A stretch of 64,000 nt of DNA, taken from assembly GCF_021083185.1 (NCBI RefSeq), contig NZ_JAIGQB010000011.1:60567-124566 (forward strand), given 5' to 3'. The stretch is from Nocardioides furvisabuli. GTDB lineage: Bacteria; Actinomycetota; Actinomycetes; Propionibacteriales; Nocardioidaceae. A program made the translations under genes and the position numbers. The notes below the pieces were generated by a model. It had not been told where the DNA came from, made no database searches, and saw only the letters and a program-made list of their open reading frames with translations. Shown one piece after another: positions 1-8,773 of the stretch (the stretch's first letter is position 1; each line of letters opens with the position of its first letter).

Positions 1-173
1 CCCGCCGACACGTTCGGCAGCAGCCGGAGGTTGCGCCGTCCGGCGCGGGCGAGCTCGCGGATGATCGGCATGGGCGCCGCGTGCGCGTGGATGCCGCCGA
101 TCGCCACCAGGTCACCGTCACTCACCAGGTCTGCCGCGGAAGCGACGTCGATCACCTTGCTGCGTCGGTTCAT
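1..173 (-). CDS. CoA-transferase family I subunit A, N-terminal part
   Basis: Only the first 57 codons are inside the window; the gene runs off the left edge. The product starts MNRRSKVIDVASAADLV and continues with SDGDLVAIGG, the glycine-rich start typical of the alpha subunit of heteromeric CoA-transferases (GctA/PcaI/ScoA type), which move CoA between acids in acyl-CoA metabolism. The ATG at 173-171 overlaps the stop of the upstream LLM oxidoreductase (172-170) as ATGA, so the two are translationally coupled. A beta subunit would be expected further left. Family assignment rests on the N-terminus alone; the substrate cannot be told, and an IpdA-type hydrolase is also possible. Confidence 0.7.
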   Translation of the reverse strand, partial: MNRRSKVIDVASAADLVSDGDLVAIGGIHAHAAPMPIIRELARAGRRNLRLLPNVSA

Positions 174-1099
174 GCCATCTCCTCAGTTGTCACGGCCGGC
201 TCGAACCGTGCGCGGACCCGCGCGGCCACCTCCATGATCCGGGCCATCTGGTCTTCCAGGTCGCTTCCGGCGATCCGACAGATCACGTGGGTGACGCCAG
301 CCTCGACGAAGGCGGCGATCTCGTCCGCGCACTGATCGGCGTTGCCGGCTATGCAGTAGCGGCGCATGGGCTCGGGGTCTATGGCGTAGACGTCGCCGAT
401 GAAGGCGCTGGCCTCGCGCCACGCGCGGTCGGCATCGTCGTCCACGCGGATGTAGACGTGCAGGCCGGGGGTCAACTCTTCCGGCGCGCGGCCGGCGTCA
501 GCCGCCAGCGAGCCCAGTGCCGACCACCGCTCGGCGTAGCGCTCCGGCGTCACGAAAGCCCCCAGCCAGCCGTCGCCGAACCGAGCCGTGCGCGCGAGTG
601 CGGCGTCCGCTCGTCCGCCGTGCCACAGCGGGATCCGGCTCTGCACCGGAGGGGGCTGGAGGCCATGCGGGTTGTCAGCGAGCCACATCTCGCGCAGCGA
701 CCTCATCAGTTCGGTGGTCCTGCGGCCACGCTCTTCCAACGGTACGCCGGCCAGCTCGAACTCCGCTCGATTCTCTCCGCCCACGCCGAGACCGACGAGT
801 ACCCGTCCTTCGCTGAGTGCATCGATGGTGGATACGGACTTGGCGACCCAGGCTGGATGCCGGAGCACCCCGAGCAGAACGCCCGACGCAACCGTCACCT
901 TGCGGGTGACGACCGCGGTGGCCGCCATCATCGACAGACACTCGTACAGCGGGACGTGGAAGCTCAAGTGGTCGCCGAACCACACCGACGAGTACCCGAG
1001 CTCCTCGGCCAACACTGCAGAGCCGATCACATCGCTCGCAGTTCGCAGGGGCGACCCGAAGTTGTTGATCCCTACCCCGAAGTGCAGCGGTTGCGTCAC
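170..1099 (-). CDS. LLM-class flavin/F420-dependent oxidoreductase
   Basis: 309 aa, full length for the luciferase-like (bacterial luciferase/F420 oxidoreductase) TIM-barrel family. Visible signatures are GVGINNFGSPLRT at the N-terminus, VWFGDHLS near residue 40, and GRVLVGLGVGG near residue 100. GTG start at 1099 preceded by GGAAGGAAAG (1112-1103). It is the first gene of a minus-strand unit with the CoA-transferase subunit and is divergent from the crotonase gene at 1236. Such enzymes use reduced FMN or F420 for oxygenation, dehydrogenation or reduction; the sequence does not decide which cofactor or substrate. The neighbourhood of acyl-CoA genes suggests action on a catabolic intermediate (inference). 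Confidence 0.85.
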   Translation of the reverse strand: MTQPLHFGVGINNFGSPLRTASDVIGSAVLAEELGYSSVWFGDHLSFHVPLYECLSMMAATAVVTRKVTVASGVLLGVLRHPAWVAKSVSTIDALSEGRVLVGLGVGGENRAEFELAGVPLEERGRRTTELMRSLREMWLADNPHGLQPPPVQSRIPLWHGGRADAALARTARFGDGWLGAFVTPERYAERWSALGSLAADAGRAPEELTPGLHVYIRVDDDADRAWREASAFIGDVYAIDPEPMRRYCIAGNADQCADEIAAFVEAGVTHVICRIAGSDLEDQMARIMEVAARVRARFEPAVTTEEMA

Positions 1100-1235
1100 G
1101 CGCTTTCCTTCCTAATACGACCATAGGGTTGACGTTCGACCGACAGGTTGAGACTCTAGCTGCAGTAGGACGGCCGCGCTAGGGCGGACGCACGCAGCAT
1201 CGACGATGCGATGCGACAGACCGAAGGAGCCAGCA

Positions 1236-2072
1236 GTGACAGCAACGCACTCGGAAACCACCCGGACGTCCACCTTGCTCGTGGAACGGATGGCGTTGAG
1301 TTCCGGGCCCGGAGCGATGGCGTTGGTGACCCTCAACCGCCCCGATGAGATGAACCCGCTCGACTGGGACACCGTCAGGCACCTGAGAACCACCTTCGAC
1401 GAGCTCGGACACGACGACGAGGTCCGCGTCGTGGCGATCACCGGCGCCGGACGTGCGTTCAGCGCTGGGGGCGACATGAAGAAGTACCAACAGCTTCAGC
1501 GCGACACCCAGGACTTTCCGCAGTTCTTGGCCGACATCCATGAGACGTTCGCCGCTATCAGCCAGTACCCCAAGCCCTACATCGCCTTGGTCAACGGAAT
1601 AGCGGTCGCCGGAGGTATAGAGCTGGTTCTCTCGTGCGACCTGGCGCTCGCCTCGGCGTCCGCGCGGATCGGTGACGCCCACCTCCCGTTCGGTCAGATG
1701 GGCGGCGGAGGGGTCCTCACCCTGCTGCCGCGCGCCGTCGGACCCGCCCGGGCGCGAGAGCTGATCTTCACCGGTCGCATGCTCAAGCCACAGGAGGCGT
1801 TGGAGTGGGGCCTGGTCTCGCAGGTCGTCGAGGACGACGACCTGGTGGCGGCTGGTCTCCGATTCGCCGAGCAGGTGGCGGCGAAGTCGCCGCTGGCCGT
1901 GCGCAACGCGAAGCAGGTCCTCAACGCCGCGTACTGGGAAGGCACGGGAATACCCGGCGGCATGCGCCTGGAGCGCGAGGTCACCGCCCGGTACTGCCTG
2001 ACCAGTTCCGACGCCCCCGAGGGTCTCGACGCGTTCGAGTCCAAGCGCACCCCCCAATTCACCGGGCGCTGA
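1236..2072 (+). CDS. enoyl-CoA hydratase/isomerase family (crotonase)
   Basis: 278 aa from the GTG at 1236, which has GAAGGAG about 7 nt upstream; an upstream ATG at 1206 in frame lacks a ribosome site. Crotonase oxyanion-hole motifs are present: AFSAGGD near residue 75 and NGIAVAGGIEL near residue 120. The glutamate equivalent to rat hydratase Glu144 is kept (GGIEL), but the Glu164 position (usually QPE) reads DAH in IGDAHLPFG, so it may not be a plain hydratase; an isomerase, retro-aldolase or thioesterase-like reaction is possible. First gene of a + operon with the OB-fold protein and an acyl-CoA dehydrogenase. Confidence 0.85.
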   Translation: MTATHSETTRTSTLLVERMALSSGPGAMALVTLNRPDEMNPLDWDTVRHLRTTFDELGHDDEVRVVAITGAGRAFSAGGDMKKYQQLQRDTQDFPQFLADIHETFAAISQYPKPYIALVNGIAVAGGIELVLSCDLALASASARIGDAHLPFGQMGGGGVLTLLPRAVGPARARELIFTGRMLKPQEALEWGLVSQVVEDDDLVAAGLRFAEQVAAKSPLAVRNAKQVLNAAYWEGTGIPGGMRLEREVTARYCLTSSDAPEGLDAFESKRTPQFTGR

Positions 2073-2098
2073 GCCCAGCTGATCAGCCAGGAGAATCC

Positions 2099-2518
2099 GT
2101 GTCCAACCCCACTGAGTACGCCCAACCGCCAGCTCCCCAGGTCGATCCCGACAGCGCCGCCTACTGGCAGGGACTAGCCGAACGCGAAGTACGGTTGCCG
2201 GGATGCGCGGCCTGCGGCAAGGTTCGCTTTCCTCCGCTCGATTCGTGCCCCTACTGCGGGCAACCCGGAGGAGAGGAGAAGGTGCTGTCCGGAGTCGGCA
2301 CGGTGTACTCGTTCATCGTCCTGCACCGTACGTTCCACCCGGCTTTCGAGGCCGACCTCCCCTTCGCCATCGCCGTCGTCGACCTTGAGGACGGGCCCAG
2401 GATCGCGGCCCGCATCGAAGGCCCGCCGGAGGCAGTGAGCATCGGGATGCGGGTGGCGGCGACCTACTTCGACCGCGAGTCGTGGACCGAACTGCGCTTC
2501 ACCGCGCAGGACAACTAG
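2099..2518 (+). CDS. Zn-ribbon/OB-fold protein (DUF35 family)
   Basis: 139 aa from GTG 2099 with AGGAGA just upstream. Residues 36-53 form a rubredoxin-like zinc ribbon (CAAC...CPYC: Cys36, 39, 50, 53) followed by an OB-fold, the standard ChsH2-C-terminal/DUF35 arrangement. Known members are small partners of thiolases, or fused to or acting with MaoC-like hydratases in steroid and polyketide pathways, where they bind acyl-CoA. Here it lies between a crotonase and an acyl-CoA dehydrogenase with no thiolase nearby, which is unusual. Role in this pathway is inferred only from context. Confidence 0.85.
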   Translation: MSNPTEYAQPPAPQVDPDSAAYWQGLAEREVRLPGCAACGKVRFPPLDSCPYCGQPGGEEKVLSGVGTVYSFIVLHRTFHPAFEADLPFAIAVVDLEDGPRIAARIEGPPEAVSIGMRVAATYFDRESWTELRFTAQDN

Positions 2519-2534
2519 AACCGAGGAGACAAAG

Positions 2535-3719
2535 ATGTCCACCCACACCCACAACGAGGCCACGTCCGACTGGTCTGCAGTGATCCACAAGTTCGGTCGG
2601 GACAAGGTGCTGCCACGCAGCAGCGAACTGGACGCGCACCCCCAGGACATGGAGCTGATCAGGTCCCTGCTGCTGGAAGTTGGTCGCATCGGGTTGTACG
2701 GAACGGTGATCTCGCCGGAGTACGGCGGCACGGGCCCGAGCAGCCTGGCCCTGCACGAGGCGGTCGACGCCTTCGCCTACCACAACGCCGGCCTCGCCAT
2801 GTCCACCATGCCGACCTACCTGACCGCCCGGGCGTTGATGTCGTTCGGCACCGATGAGCAGAAGTCACGCTGGCTGCCCAAGATCGCGGCAGGCGAGCTG
2901 ATCACCTCCTGGGCCGTGACCGAGCCGGACACCGGCTCCGACGTCGCCAACATCACCACCAAGGCGGTCCGTGATGGCGACGGATGGCGGATCAGCGGCA
3001 CGAAGATGTTCATCACCAACGCCAGCATCGCCGACGCCGTGCTCCTGCTGTGCCGCACCGGCGGCACGGGGGTCAAGGAGACGTTGACGACCTTCGTCAT
3101 TCCGATGGATGCTCCGGGGATCAGTGTCACCGGCGTGCTGGAGAAGATGGGGCTGCGGTCGTCCCCGACGTGCGAACTCGTCTTCGACAACGTGCGGGTG
3201 GAGGACACCGACCGGCTGGGCGAGGTCGGCGAGGGCTGGGAGGTTGCGATGGATGTGCTCGACTACGAGCGCCTGGCCATTCCCGCCATGACCGCCGGCA
3301 TGGCGCAGCGCGCCCTGGAACTCTCCTCGGCGTACGCGGGTCAGCGAACGGCTTTCGGAGGCCCGATCGCGGACCTCGCACCCGTCGGCGAGATGTTGGC
3401 TGACATGGGCGCCGCACTCCTGGAATGTCGATTGCTGTACCGGCACGCGGCGGCCCTCTCCGACGCCGGCAGGCCGTCGATCGCCGAAGGCTCGATCGGC
3501 AAGCTCGTCGCCGGCCGGTTGGCGAACGAGGTGACCAGCAACGCCGTCCAGATCCACGGTGGCTACGGGTACTGCCGCGAGTACGAAGTGGAACGGCTGT
3601 ACCGCGATGCGCGCCTCTTCATGATCGGCGGAGGCACCACCCAGGTCCAGCGCAAGATCGTCGCGCAGCAGCTACGTCGCTCGCCCAAGTGGGGAGCATC
3701 GGCCGGTATGTGGGCGTAG
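2535..3719 (+). CDS. acyl-CoA dehydrogenase
   Basis: 394 aa, normal ACAD length; GAGGAG lies 7-12 nt before the ATG. Motifs: WAVTEPDTGSD (FAD/substrate binding, near 120-135), GSVTG-type mid beta domain, and QIHGGYGYCREYEVERLYRD near the C-terminus. The usual C-terminal catalytic Glu (YEGT) is replaced by glycines (MIGGGTTQVQR), while DYERLAIPAM in the helix G region offers the alternative base used by isovaleryl-CoA dehydrogenase-type enzymes. Introduces a 2,3 double bond into an acyl-CoA, passing electrons to ETF. Last gene of the 1236-3719 operon; chain specificity unknown. Confidence 0.9.
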   Translation: MSTHTHNEATSDWSAVIHKFGRDKVLPRSSELDAHPQDMELIRSLLLEVGRIGLYGTVISPEYGGTGPSSLALHEAVDAFAYHNAGLAMSTMPTYLTARALMSFGTDEQKSRWLPKIAAGELITSWAVTEPDTGSDVANITTKAVRDGDGWRISGTKMFITNASIADAVLLLCRTGGTGVKETLTTFVIPMDAPGISVTGVLEKMGLRSSPTCELVFDNVRVEDTDRLGEVGEGWEVAMDVLDYERLAIPAMTAGMAQRALELSSAYAGQRTAFGGPIADLAPVGEMLADMGAALLECRLLYRHAAALSDAGRPSIAEGSIGKLVAGRLANEVTSNAVQIHGGYGYCREYEVERLYRDARLFMIGGGTTQVQRKIVAQQLRRSPKWGASAGMWA

Positions 3720-3882
3720 CCCTGGCAGCGTCACCCTGAACCCGACGGGCACGCGCGGTGGTGCTGGTACGACTGCCGCCGCGCGCCCAGGGATGGACTG
3801 GACCAGTCGCCGTATGAGGAGACAGCGTTCTCCATCTCGTCTATCGATCGATCGTGCCGGCGAGGTCCGCCGCGGCCTAGAA

Positions 3883-3894
3883 GGGGCGCGCCCC
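3883..3894. repeat. 12-bp perfect palindrome in the intergenic region
   Basis: GGGGCGCGCCCC is a perfect palindrome in the 310-bp gap (3720-4029) between the acyl-CoA dehydrogenase and the ABC-transporter operon. It could be the core of a transcription stop for the upstream operon, but no T-run follows. The rest of the gap to 3956 shows nothing coding. Confidence 0.4.
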
Positions 3895-3956
3895 GCCCGG
3901 AGATGGTCACGCGTAGGGATCGGGTCGTTTTCTCACACCGTGATGGCGCCAGACCC

Positions 3957-3985
3957 TTGCTTAATGTGACGATCGCCACGATAAT
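3957..3985 (+). promoter_or_regulatory. sigma70-like promoter of the ABC importer operon
   Basis: TTGCTT (3957-3962), a 17-bp spacer and GATAAT (3980-3985) form a good housekeeping-type promoter in a locally AT-rich patch. Predicted start near 3992, giving a leader of about 38 nt before the GTG at 4030. Its position at the head of a long co-directional gene string fits a main promoter. Confidence 0.6.
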
Positions 3986-3994
3986 TCGATCACT

Positions 3995-4006
3995 GACTCA
4001 TTAGTC
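3995..4006. promoter_or_regulatory. candidate operator: short inverted repeat
   Basis: GACT-CATT-AGTC is a perfect 4+4 inverted repeat starting about 3 bp after the predicted transcription start at about 3992. That is a normal place for a repressor site. The TetR regulator at 26000 is the only classical repressor gene in the catabolic block and could be its ligand, but this is conjecture and the repeat is short. Confidence 0.3.
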
Positions 4007-4029
4007 GAAAAACAGCCTGGGAGTTGATT

Positions 4030-4839
4030 GTGGACCGGAGTCCGGAAAATACGCTCCAAGTCACCGGAGTGACACTTCGCTTCGGCGGCCTCACTGTGCT
4101 CTCGAATGTGTCGATGAATGCCGCCGCCGGCGAGATCACCGCGCTCATCGGGCCGAACGGCGCCGGGAAGAGCTCGCTCATCAACTGCGTCACCGGCTTC
4201 TACCGGCCCCAGGAGGGAAACATCTCTCTGTTCGGTCGAGAGACCACGGGGCTGCCCGCGCATCGCGTCGCTGGTCTGGGGGTCGCGCGCACTTTCCAAC
4301 ACATCGAACTCTTCCAAGGCCTCAGCGTTATCGACAACCTCATGCTGGGCAGGCACCGCCACCTCAAGGGCGGGGCTCTGTCGAACGGCATCTTCTACGG
4401 CCGTAGCAAGCGCGAGGAGCTGCGGCAGCGCGCGGCCGTGGAAGACATCGTTGACTTCCTCGACATGCCCCACATCCGCAACACCCCGGTGGGCCTCCTG
4501 CCCTACGGACTGCAGAAGCGTGTCGATCTAGGTCGCGCTCTCGCCCAGGAGCCTCGCCTGTTGATCCTCGACGAGCCGATGGCCGGCATGAACGTCGAGG
4601 AGAAGGAAGACATGGCGCGCTACATCCTCGAGCTCCGTCAGGAATCGGCGATCAGCGTGATCCTGATCGAGCACGACATGGGAGTGGTGATGGACATTTC
4701 GGATCGGGTCTCGGTGCTCGACTTCGGGCGGTTCATCGCTCAAGGACCGCCGGAGCAGGTAAGGGCCGACCCGGCGGTGATCGCCGCCTACATCGGTGCG
4801 CCCGCTGAGGCCGTGAACGGCGAGGCGACCGGCCGATGA
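4030..4839 (+). CDS. ABC transporter ATPase, LivG type (branched-chain/carboxylate importer)
   Basis: 269 aa. Walker A GPNGAGKSS near residue 40, LivG-style signature LPYGLQKRVDLGRAL, Walker B LLILDEPMAGM and switch histidine in IEHDM. GTG 4030 is chosen because GGGAG (4019-4023) sits 6 nt upstream; an in-frame TTG at 4024 would be too close. First gene of an operon with a ligase, LivH/LivM permeases, binding protein and LivF ATPase. The family imports branched-chain amino acids and, in actinobacteria, often carboxylates or aromatic/terpenoid acids; the neighbouring CoA ligases favour an organic acid here. Confidence 0.9.
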   Translation: MDRSPENTLQVTGVTLRFGGLTVLSNVSMNAAAGEITALIGPNGAGKSSLINCVTGFYRPQEGNISLFGRETTGLPAHRVAGLGVARTFQHIELFQGLSVIDNLMLGRHRHLKGGALSNGIFYGRSKREELRQRAAVEDIVDFLDMPHIRNTPVGLLPYGLQKRVDLGRALAQEPRLLILDEPMAGMNVEEKEDMARYILELRQESAISVILIEHDMGVVMDISDRVSVLDFGRFIAQGPPEQVRADPAVIAAYIGAPAEAVNGEATGR

Positions 4840-6767
4840 CCGAGACGGTGACCTACCCCGAGCAGACCATGCCGCAACTGTTGTTGCAGCGTCTCGTCGA
4901 CACCCCGGACACCGTCGCGCTCCGAGTGAAGGATCGCGGCATCTGGAAGCCGATGACCTGGCGACAGTACGGCGAGCGCATCGAGCACCTGGCTCTTGGC
5001 ATGCTTGAACTCGGCCTGGAACCGGGTGAGAACGTGGCGATCATCGGCGACAACTGGCCGCAGCACCTGATCACCGACCTCGCTGTTCAGTCGCTGCAGG
5101 GTGCCGGCGTAGTCCTCTATCCGGAGTCATCTCCGGAGGAAGTGGCCTTCATCGTGGGGCACGCGGAGTGTCCGGTGGTGGTGGTGCGCGACCAGGAGCA
5201 GGCCGACAAGCTCTTCGAAATGCAGCATCAACTGCCTGGACTCCGGCGCATCATCTACTGCGATGGGCGGGGAATGTCGCTCTACGACTCCAAGGTGGCG
5301 ATCTCCTTCGACGAGGTTCTCGCCATGGGTGCTCGACGGGCCGAGGCGAATCCACACGAGTACGGCGAGAGCGTGGCGCGTGGCAAGAACTCCGACATCG
5401 CGATTCTGATGTACACCTCGGGGACTACTGGGGAGCCGAAGGGCGCGATGATGACCCATCTCAATGTCATCGCAGGCGTGAAGAACTTCTTCCTCGCAGA
5501 GCCGATGAAGGCTGAGTACGAACGGCTAGTGTTCCTGCCGCTGGCGTGGGCGGGCGAACGCTACTTCTCCACCGCGGGCCACATCATGGAGGGCTACCGG
5601 CTCAACTTCGCCGAAGGGCCGGAAACGCTGCGTAACGACATCCGAGAGATAGGGCCACATCAGCTGCTCGGGTCACCACGTATGTGGGAGGACTATCTCT
5701 CGTGGATCGACGTCCGGATCGGGGAGGCCACCTGGTTGAAGCGCTCCGTTTACCACTGGGGGATGAAGGTGGGGCAGCGACGCGCCGAACGCGAGTACCG
5801 CGGACAGAAGGCGGGCGGGTGGACTCGAGCCCAGGTCGCCGTGGCTGAGTTCGTGGTGTTCCGTCCGCTGCGGGACCATCTGGGTCTGCTCCGCGCGGAG
5901 CGGATCTACTCCGGTGGCGCCGCGCTCGGCATCGATGTCATGAAGTATTTCCACGCCCTCGGCATCCCGCTGAAGCAGGTCTACGGCCAGACGGAGGTCG
6001 GCATCACCACGACTCACTGGGACAAGATGAAGCCCGAAACGATGGGCCGTCCGGTACCCGGCGTCGAGATCGTCATCACGGAGAATCGTGAGATCGCGCA
6101 CCGATCCGCGAGCGTCTTCGTGGGCTACTACAAGAACCGACCGGCCACGGACGAGGCATTCATCGGCGATGTGCTCCGCTCGGGAGATGAGGGCTACCTG
6201 GACGACGACGGTCACCTGGTCGTCGTCGACCGCTCCAAGAACGTGGCCACGTTGACCTCGGGCGAGCGTTTCAGCCCCACCTTCATCGAGAACAAGGTGA
6301 AGTTCTCCTCGTACGTGCGAGAAGCTGTCTGCTTCGGCGACGAGCGTGAGTTCCCTGTTCTGTTGATCAACATCGACGGGGAAGTGGTCGGCAAGTGGGC
6401 CGAGAACCAACGGATCCCGTACACGACCTATACCGACCTCTCCCAGCGCCCGGAGGTCATCGAGCTGATCCGGGAGGAGACCGCGCGGGTGAACTCCGAG
6501 ATGCCGACCTTCATGCGGGTGCCCCGATTGGCCATCCTCCACAAGGAGCTCGACGCCGACGACGCTGAGATGACGCGTACTCGAAAGGTGCGTCGCGCCC
6601 AGGTGGAGCAGAACTACGCCTTCATCATCGACGGTCTCTACTCCGATCGCACAGAGGTCGATGTCGACGCCGAGGTCACCTACCGTGACGGCCGCAAGGC
6701 GCGCATCCATACCCAGCTCACGTTGGTCGATGTCCCGGTCGAATCTGTGCAGGGGGTGCGGGCCTGA
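4836..6767 (+). CDS. AMP-dependent acyl-CoA synthetase, long-chain type
   Basis: 643 aa, the length of the long-chain FadD15/ACSL-like group. P-loop MYTSGTTGEPKGAM near residue 195 and YGQTEVG near residue 385 define the ANL adenylation fold; the C-terminal domain is shortened and carries TRTRKVRRAQVEQ where the catalytic lysine lies. ATG overlaps the LivG-type stop (ATGA) and its own stop overlaps the start of the permease gene, so it is embedded within the importer operon. It would activate the imported acid to its CoA thioester at the inner face of the membrane (inference). Confidence 0.9.
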   Translation: MTETVTYPEQTMPQLLLQRLVDTPDTVALRVKDRGIWKPMTWRQYGERIEHLALGMLELGLEPGENVAIIGDNWPQHLITDLAVQSLQGAGVVLYPESSPEEVAFIVGHAECPVVVVRDQEQADKLFEMQHQLPGLRRIIYCDGRGMSLYDSKVAISFDEVLAMGARRAEANPHEYGESVARGKNSDIAILMYTSGTTGEPKGAMMTHLNVIAGVKNFFLAEPMKAEYERLVFLPLAWAGERYFSTAGHIMEGYRLNFAEGPETLRNDIREIGPHQLLGSPRMWEDYLSWIDVRIGEATWLKRSVYHWGMKVGQRRAEREYRGQKAGGWTRAQVAVAEFVVFRPLRDHLGLLRAERIYSGGAALGIDVMKYFHALGIPLKQVYGQTEVGITTTHWDKMKPETMGRPVPGVEIVITENREIAHRSASVFVGYYKNRPATDEAFIGDVLRSGDEGYLDDDGHLVVVDRSKNVATLTSGERFSPTFIENKVKFSSYVREAVCFGDEREFPVLLINIDGEVVGKWAENQRIPYTTYTDLSQRPEVIELIREETARVNSEMPTFMRVPRLAILHKELDADDAEMTRTRKVRRAQVEQNYAFIIDGLYSDRTEVDVDAEVTYRDGRKARIHTQLTLVDVPVESVQGVRA

Positions 6768-7651
6768 TGAGCGAGTTCACGCAGCTGATGGTCTCTGGCG
6801 TGTTCACCGGGATGCTCTATGCGCTCCTTGCGTTGGGTTTCGTCGTGGTCGTCAAGGGCAGCGGAGTCATCAACTTCTCCCAGGGCGAGGTGGTCGTCCT
6901 CGGTGCGTTCGTGGTGTCGTGGCTGCTCACCGATGTCGGCGTTCCGTTCTGGTTGGGAGTTCCGGCGACCGTCGTAGTGATGATGGTGGTGGGCGCAGGA
7001 ATCGAACGGTTCGCGCTGCGACCGCTGCAGAACGAGTCCATGCTCGCCCTGGTGATGGCCACCATCGCCCTGGGGTCCATCATCCGCGGCCTGGTGCCGA
7101 TGATCTGGGGCGACGGTCTCCGCTCGATCCCGAGCTTGATCGACCAGCGACGCTACGAATGGTTCGGCATCTCCATTCCCACGATCACGTTCTGGTCCGC
7201 AGTCATGGTGCTGATCTTGCTTGTCGCGTTCGGCTTCTTCTTCTCTCGCAGCCGTCTCGGACTCGCGATGCAGGCGGTCTCCGACGATCGGGTCGCCGCC
7301 CAATCGCTGGGCATCAACATCCGCCTGGTCAATGCCGTGTCCTGGGCCATGGCCGGGGGGATCGCGGCACTCGCCGGCTACGTGTGGGGCTCACTGCTGG
7401 GTGTGGACAGCCGACTGGTCGTGCTCGGTGCGCTGATCTTCCCCGTGGTCATCCTCGGTGGCCTTGAGTCGATCCTCGGCGCCGTCATTGGCGGGATCGT
7501 TGTCGGCCTGGTCGAAAGTTTCTCCGCGGGCTACCTCAATGACGACCTGGGTGCTGGATTCAGCACCGTGGCCCCGCTGATCATGCTGCTGCTCGTGCTG
7601 TTCGTTCGTCCCTACGGCCTGTTCGGCAGGCCCGAGATCGAAAGGGTTTGA
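6767..7651 (+). CDS. ABC transporter permease, LivH type
   Basis: 294 aa of almost continuous hydrophobic segments (about 8 predicted). The N-terminal YALLALGFVVVVKGSGVINFSQGE motif region (written in part: GVINFSQGEVVVLGAF) and the conserved cytoplasmic loop SRLGLAMQAVSDDRVAAQSL are diagnostic of LivH permeases. Start ATG overlaps the ligase stop by one base (TGATG). Partner of the LivM-type permease immediately downstream. Confidence 0.92.
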   Translation: MSEFTQLMVSGVFTGMLYALLALGFVVVVKGSGVINFSQGEVVVLGAFVVSWLLTDVGVPFWLGVPATVVVMMVVGAGIERFALRPLQNESMLALVMATIALGSIIRGLVPMIWGDGLRSIPSLIDQRRYEWFGISIPTITFWSAVMVLILLVAFGFFFSRSRLGLAMQAVSDDRVAAQSLGINIRLVNAVSWAMAGGIAALAGYVWGSLLGVDSRLVVLGALIFPVVILGGLESILGAVIGGIVVGLVESFSAGYLNDDLGAGFSTVAPLIMLLLVLFVRPYGLFGRPEIERV

Positions 7652-7653
7652 CA

Positions 7654-8712
7654 GTGGCACTCATCGCCATGGAGACCGGTCGGTTCCACGAGAAGTACGC
7701 CGAGGAGATCGCTGTCTACGGAACGCCGTACCGCAGGATCTGGATCCTGGCGGTCCTGGCAGTCACCTTCGTGGTCGTTCCCCTGGTCGCCTCGCCGTAC
7801 TGGCTCGTCGTCTTGACGCTGGTCGGGATCGCTGCCGTGGGCGCCACCGGGCTGAACGTGCTGGTGGGCTACGCGGGCCAGATATCACTCGGTCACGCTG
7901 CCTTCGCCGCCGTAGGCGCCTACACCAGCGGGCTGCTCGTCTCACGCGCGGATGCGCCGTTCTGGGTAGCCATTCCGACGGCGATGGTGGCCGCGGGGGT
8001 GTTCTCGCTAATCTTCGGGCTCGCCTCGCTGCGGGTGAAGGGCCTCTACCTGGCCATTGCGACGCTGGCGGCCCAATACATCGTGCAGTGGATCCTTTCG
8101 TCCTGGACCTGGATCACCGGCGGGTTTCAAGGCATCGTGATCTTCGAGCCTATCCAGGTCGGGCCCCTCGACACCACGACGCCGACGGGCAAGTACCTAA
8201 TGGTCTTCATCGCCCTGGCACTGGTGGTCATGTTCGTGGAGAATCTCATGCGATCGCGTTCCGGGCGCGCGATGATCGCGGTCCGTGACCAGGACATCGC
8301 GGCCGCCGGTTCCGCGGTGTCCCCGCTGCGCTACAAGCTGCTGGCCTTCTTCATCTCGTCGGCGATAGCCGGACTGTCCGGGGTGCTGTACGGCTACAAC
8401 GCCGGCCTGGTCTCGACCGAGGTCTTCACCCTCGCGCTGTCGGTGCAGTACCTGGCGATGATCCTCGTCGGCGGCCTCGGCTCCATCCCCGGATCTCTTC
8501 TCGGCGCCGCCTTCATCACCATGCTGCCGATCTGGCTGCGTGACCTGTTGCCGGCCGTGGGCATCGAGCTCTCGGCGAGCGTGGAGGTGCACTTGCTCAC
8601 CATGCTCTTCGGTGTCGCCATCCTGCTCTTCCTGGTCCTCGAGCCTCGTGGGCTCTACGGGTTGTTCCGAAATGTCAAGGACTACTTCCGAATGTGGCCC
8701 TTCTCGTACTGA
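7654..8712 (+). CDS. ABC transporter permease, LivM type
   Basis: 352 aa, polytopic. LivM signatures are GLNVLVGYAGQISLGHAAF (residues about 65-83) and RSRSGRAMIAVRDQDIAAAGS. The GTG at 7654 has AAAGGG 7 nt upstream; an in-frame TTG at 7648 overlapping the LivH stop is the alternative. A roughly 35-residue N-terminal cytoplasmic tail before the first membrane segment is somewhat longer than usual. Forms the translocation pore with the LivH-type protein. Confidence 0.92.
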   Translation: MALIAMETGRFHEKYAEEIAVYGTPYRRIWILAVLAVTFVVVPLVASPYWLVVLTLVGIAAVGATGLNVLVGYAGQISLGHAAFAAVGAYTSGLLVSRADAPFWVAIPTAMVAAGVFSLIFGLASLRVKGLYLAIATLAAQYIVQWILSSWTWITGGFQGIVIFEPIQVGPLDTTTPTGKYLMVFIALALVVMFVENLMRSRSGRAMIAVRDQDIAAAGSAVSPLRYKLLAFFISSAIAGLSGVLYGYNAGLVSTEVFTLALSVQYLAMILVGGLGSIPGSLLGAAFITMLPIWLRDLLPAVGIELSASVEVHLLTMLFGVAILLFLVLEPRGLYGLFRNVKDYFRMWPFSY

Positions 8713-8773
8713 TGGGGCGGCCTGCGTGTGAACACGTCTCGGACTATCGATCGAACCGATGATTGGAGAAGTT

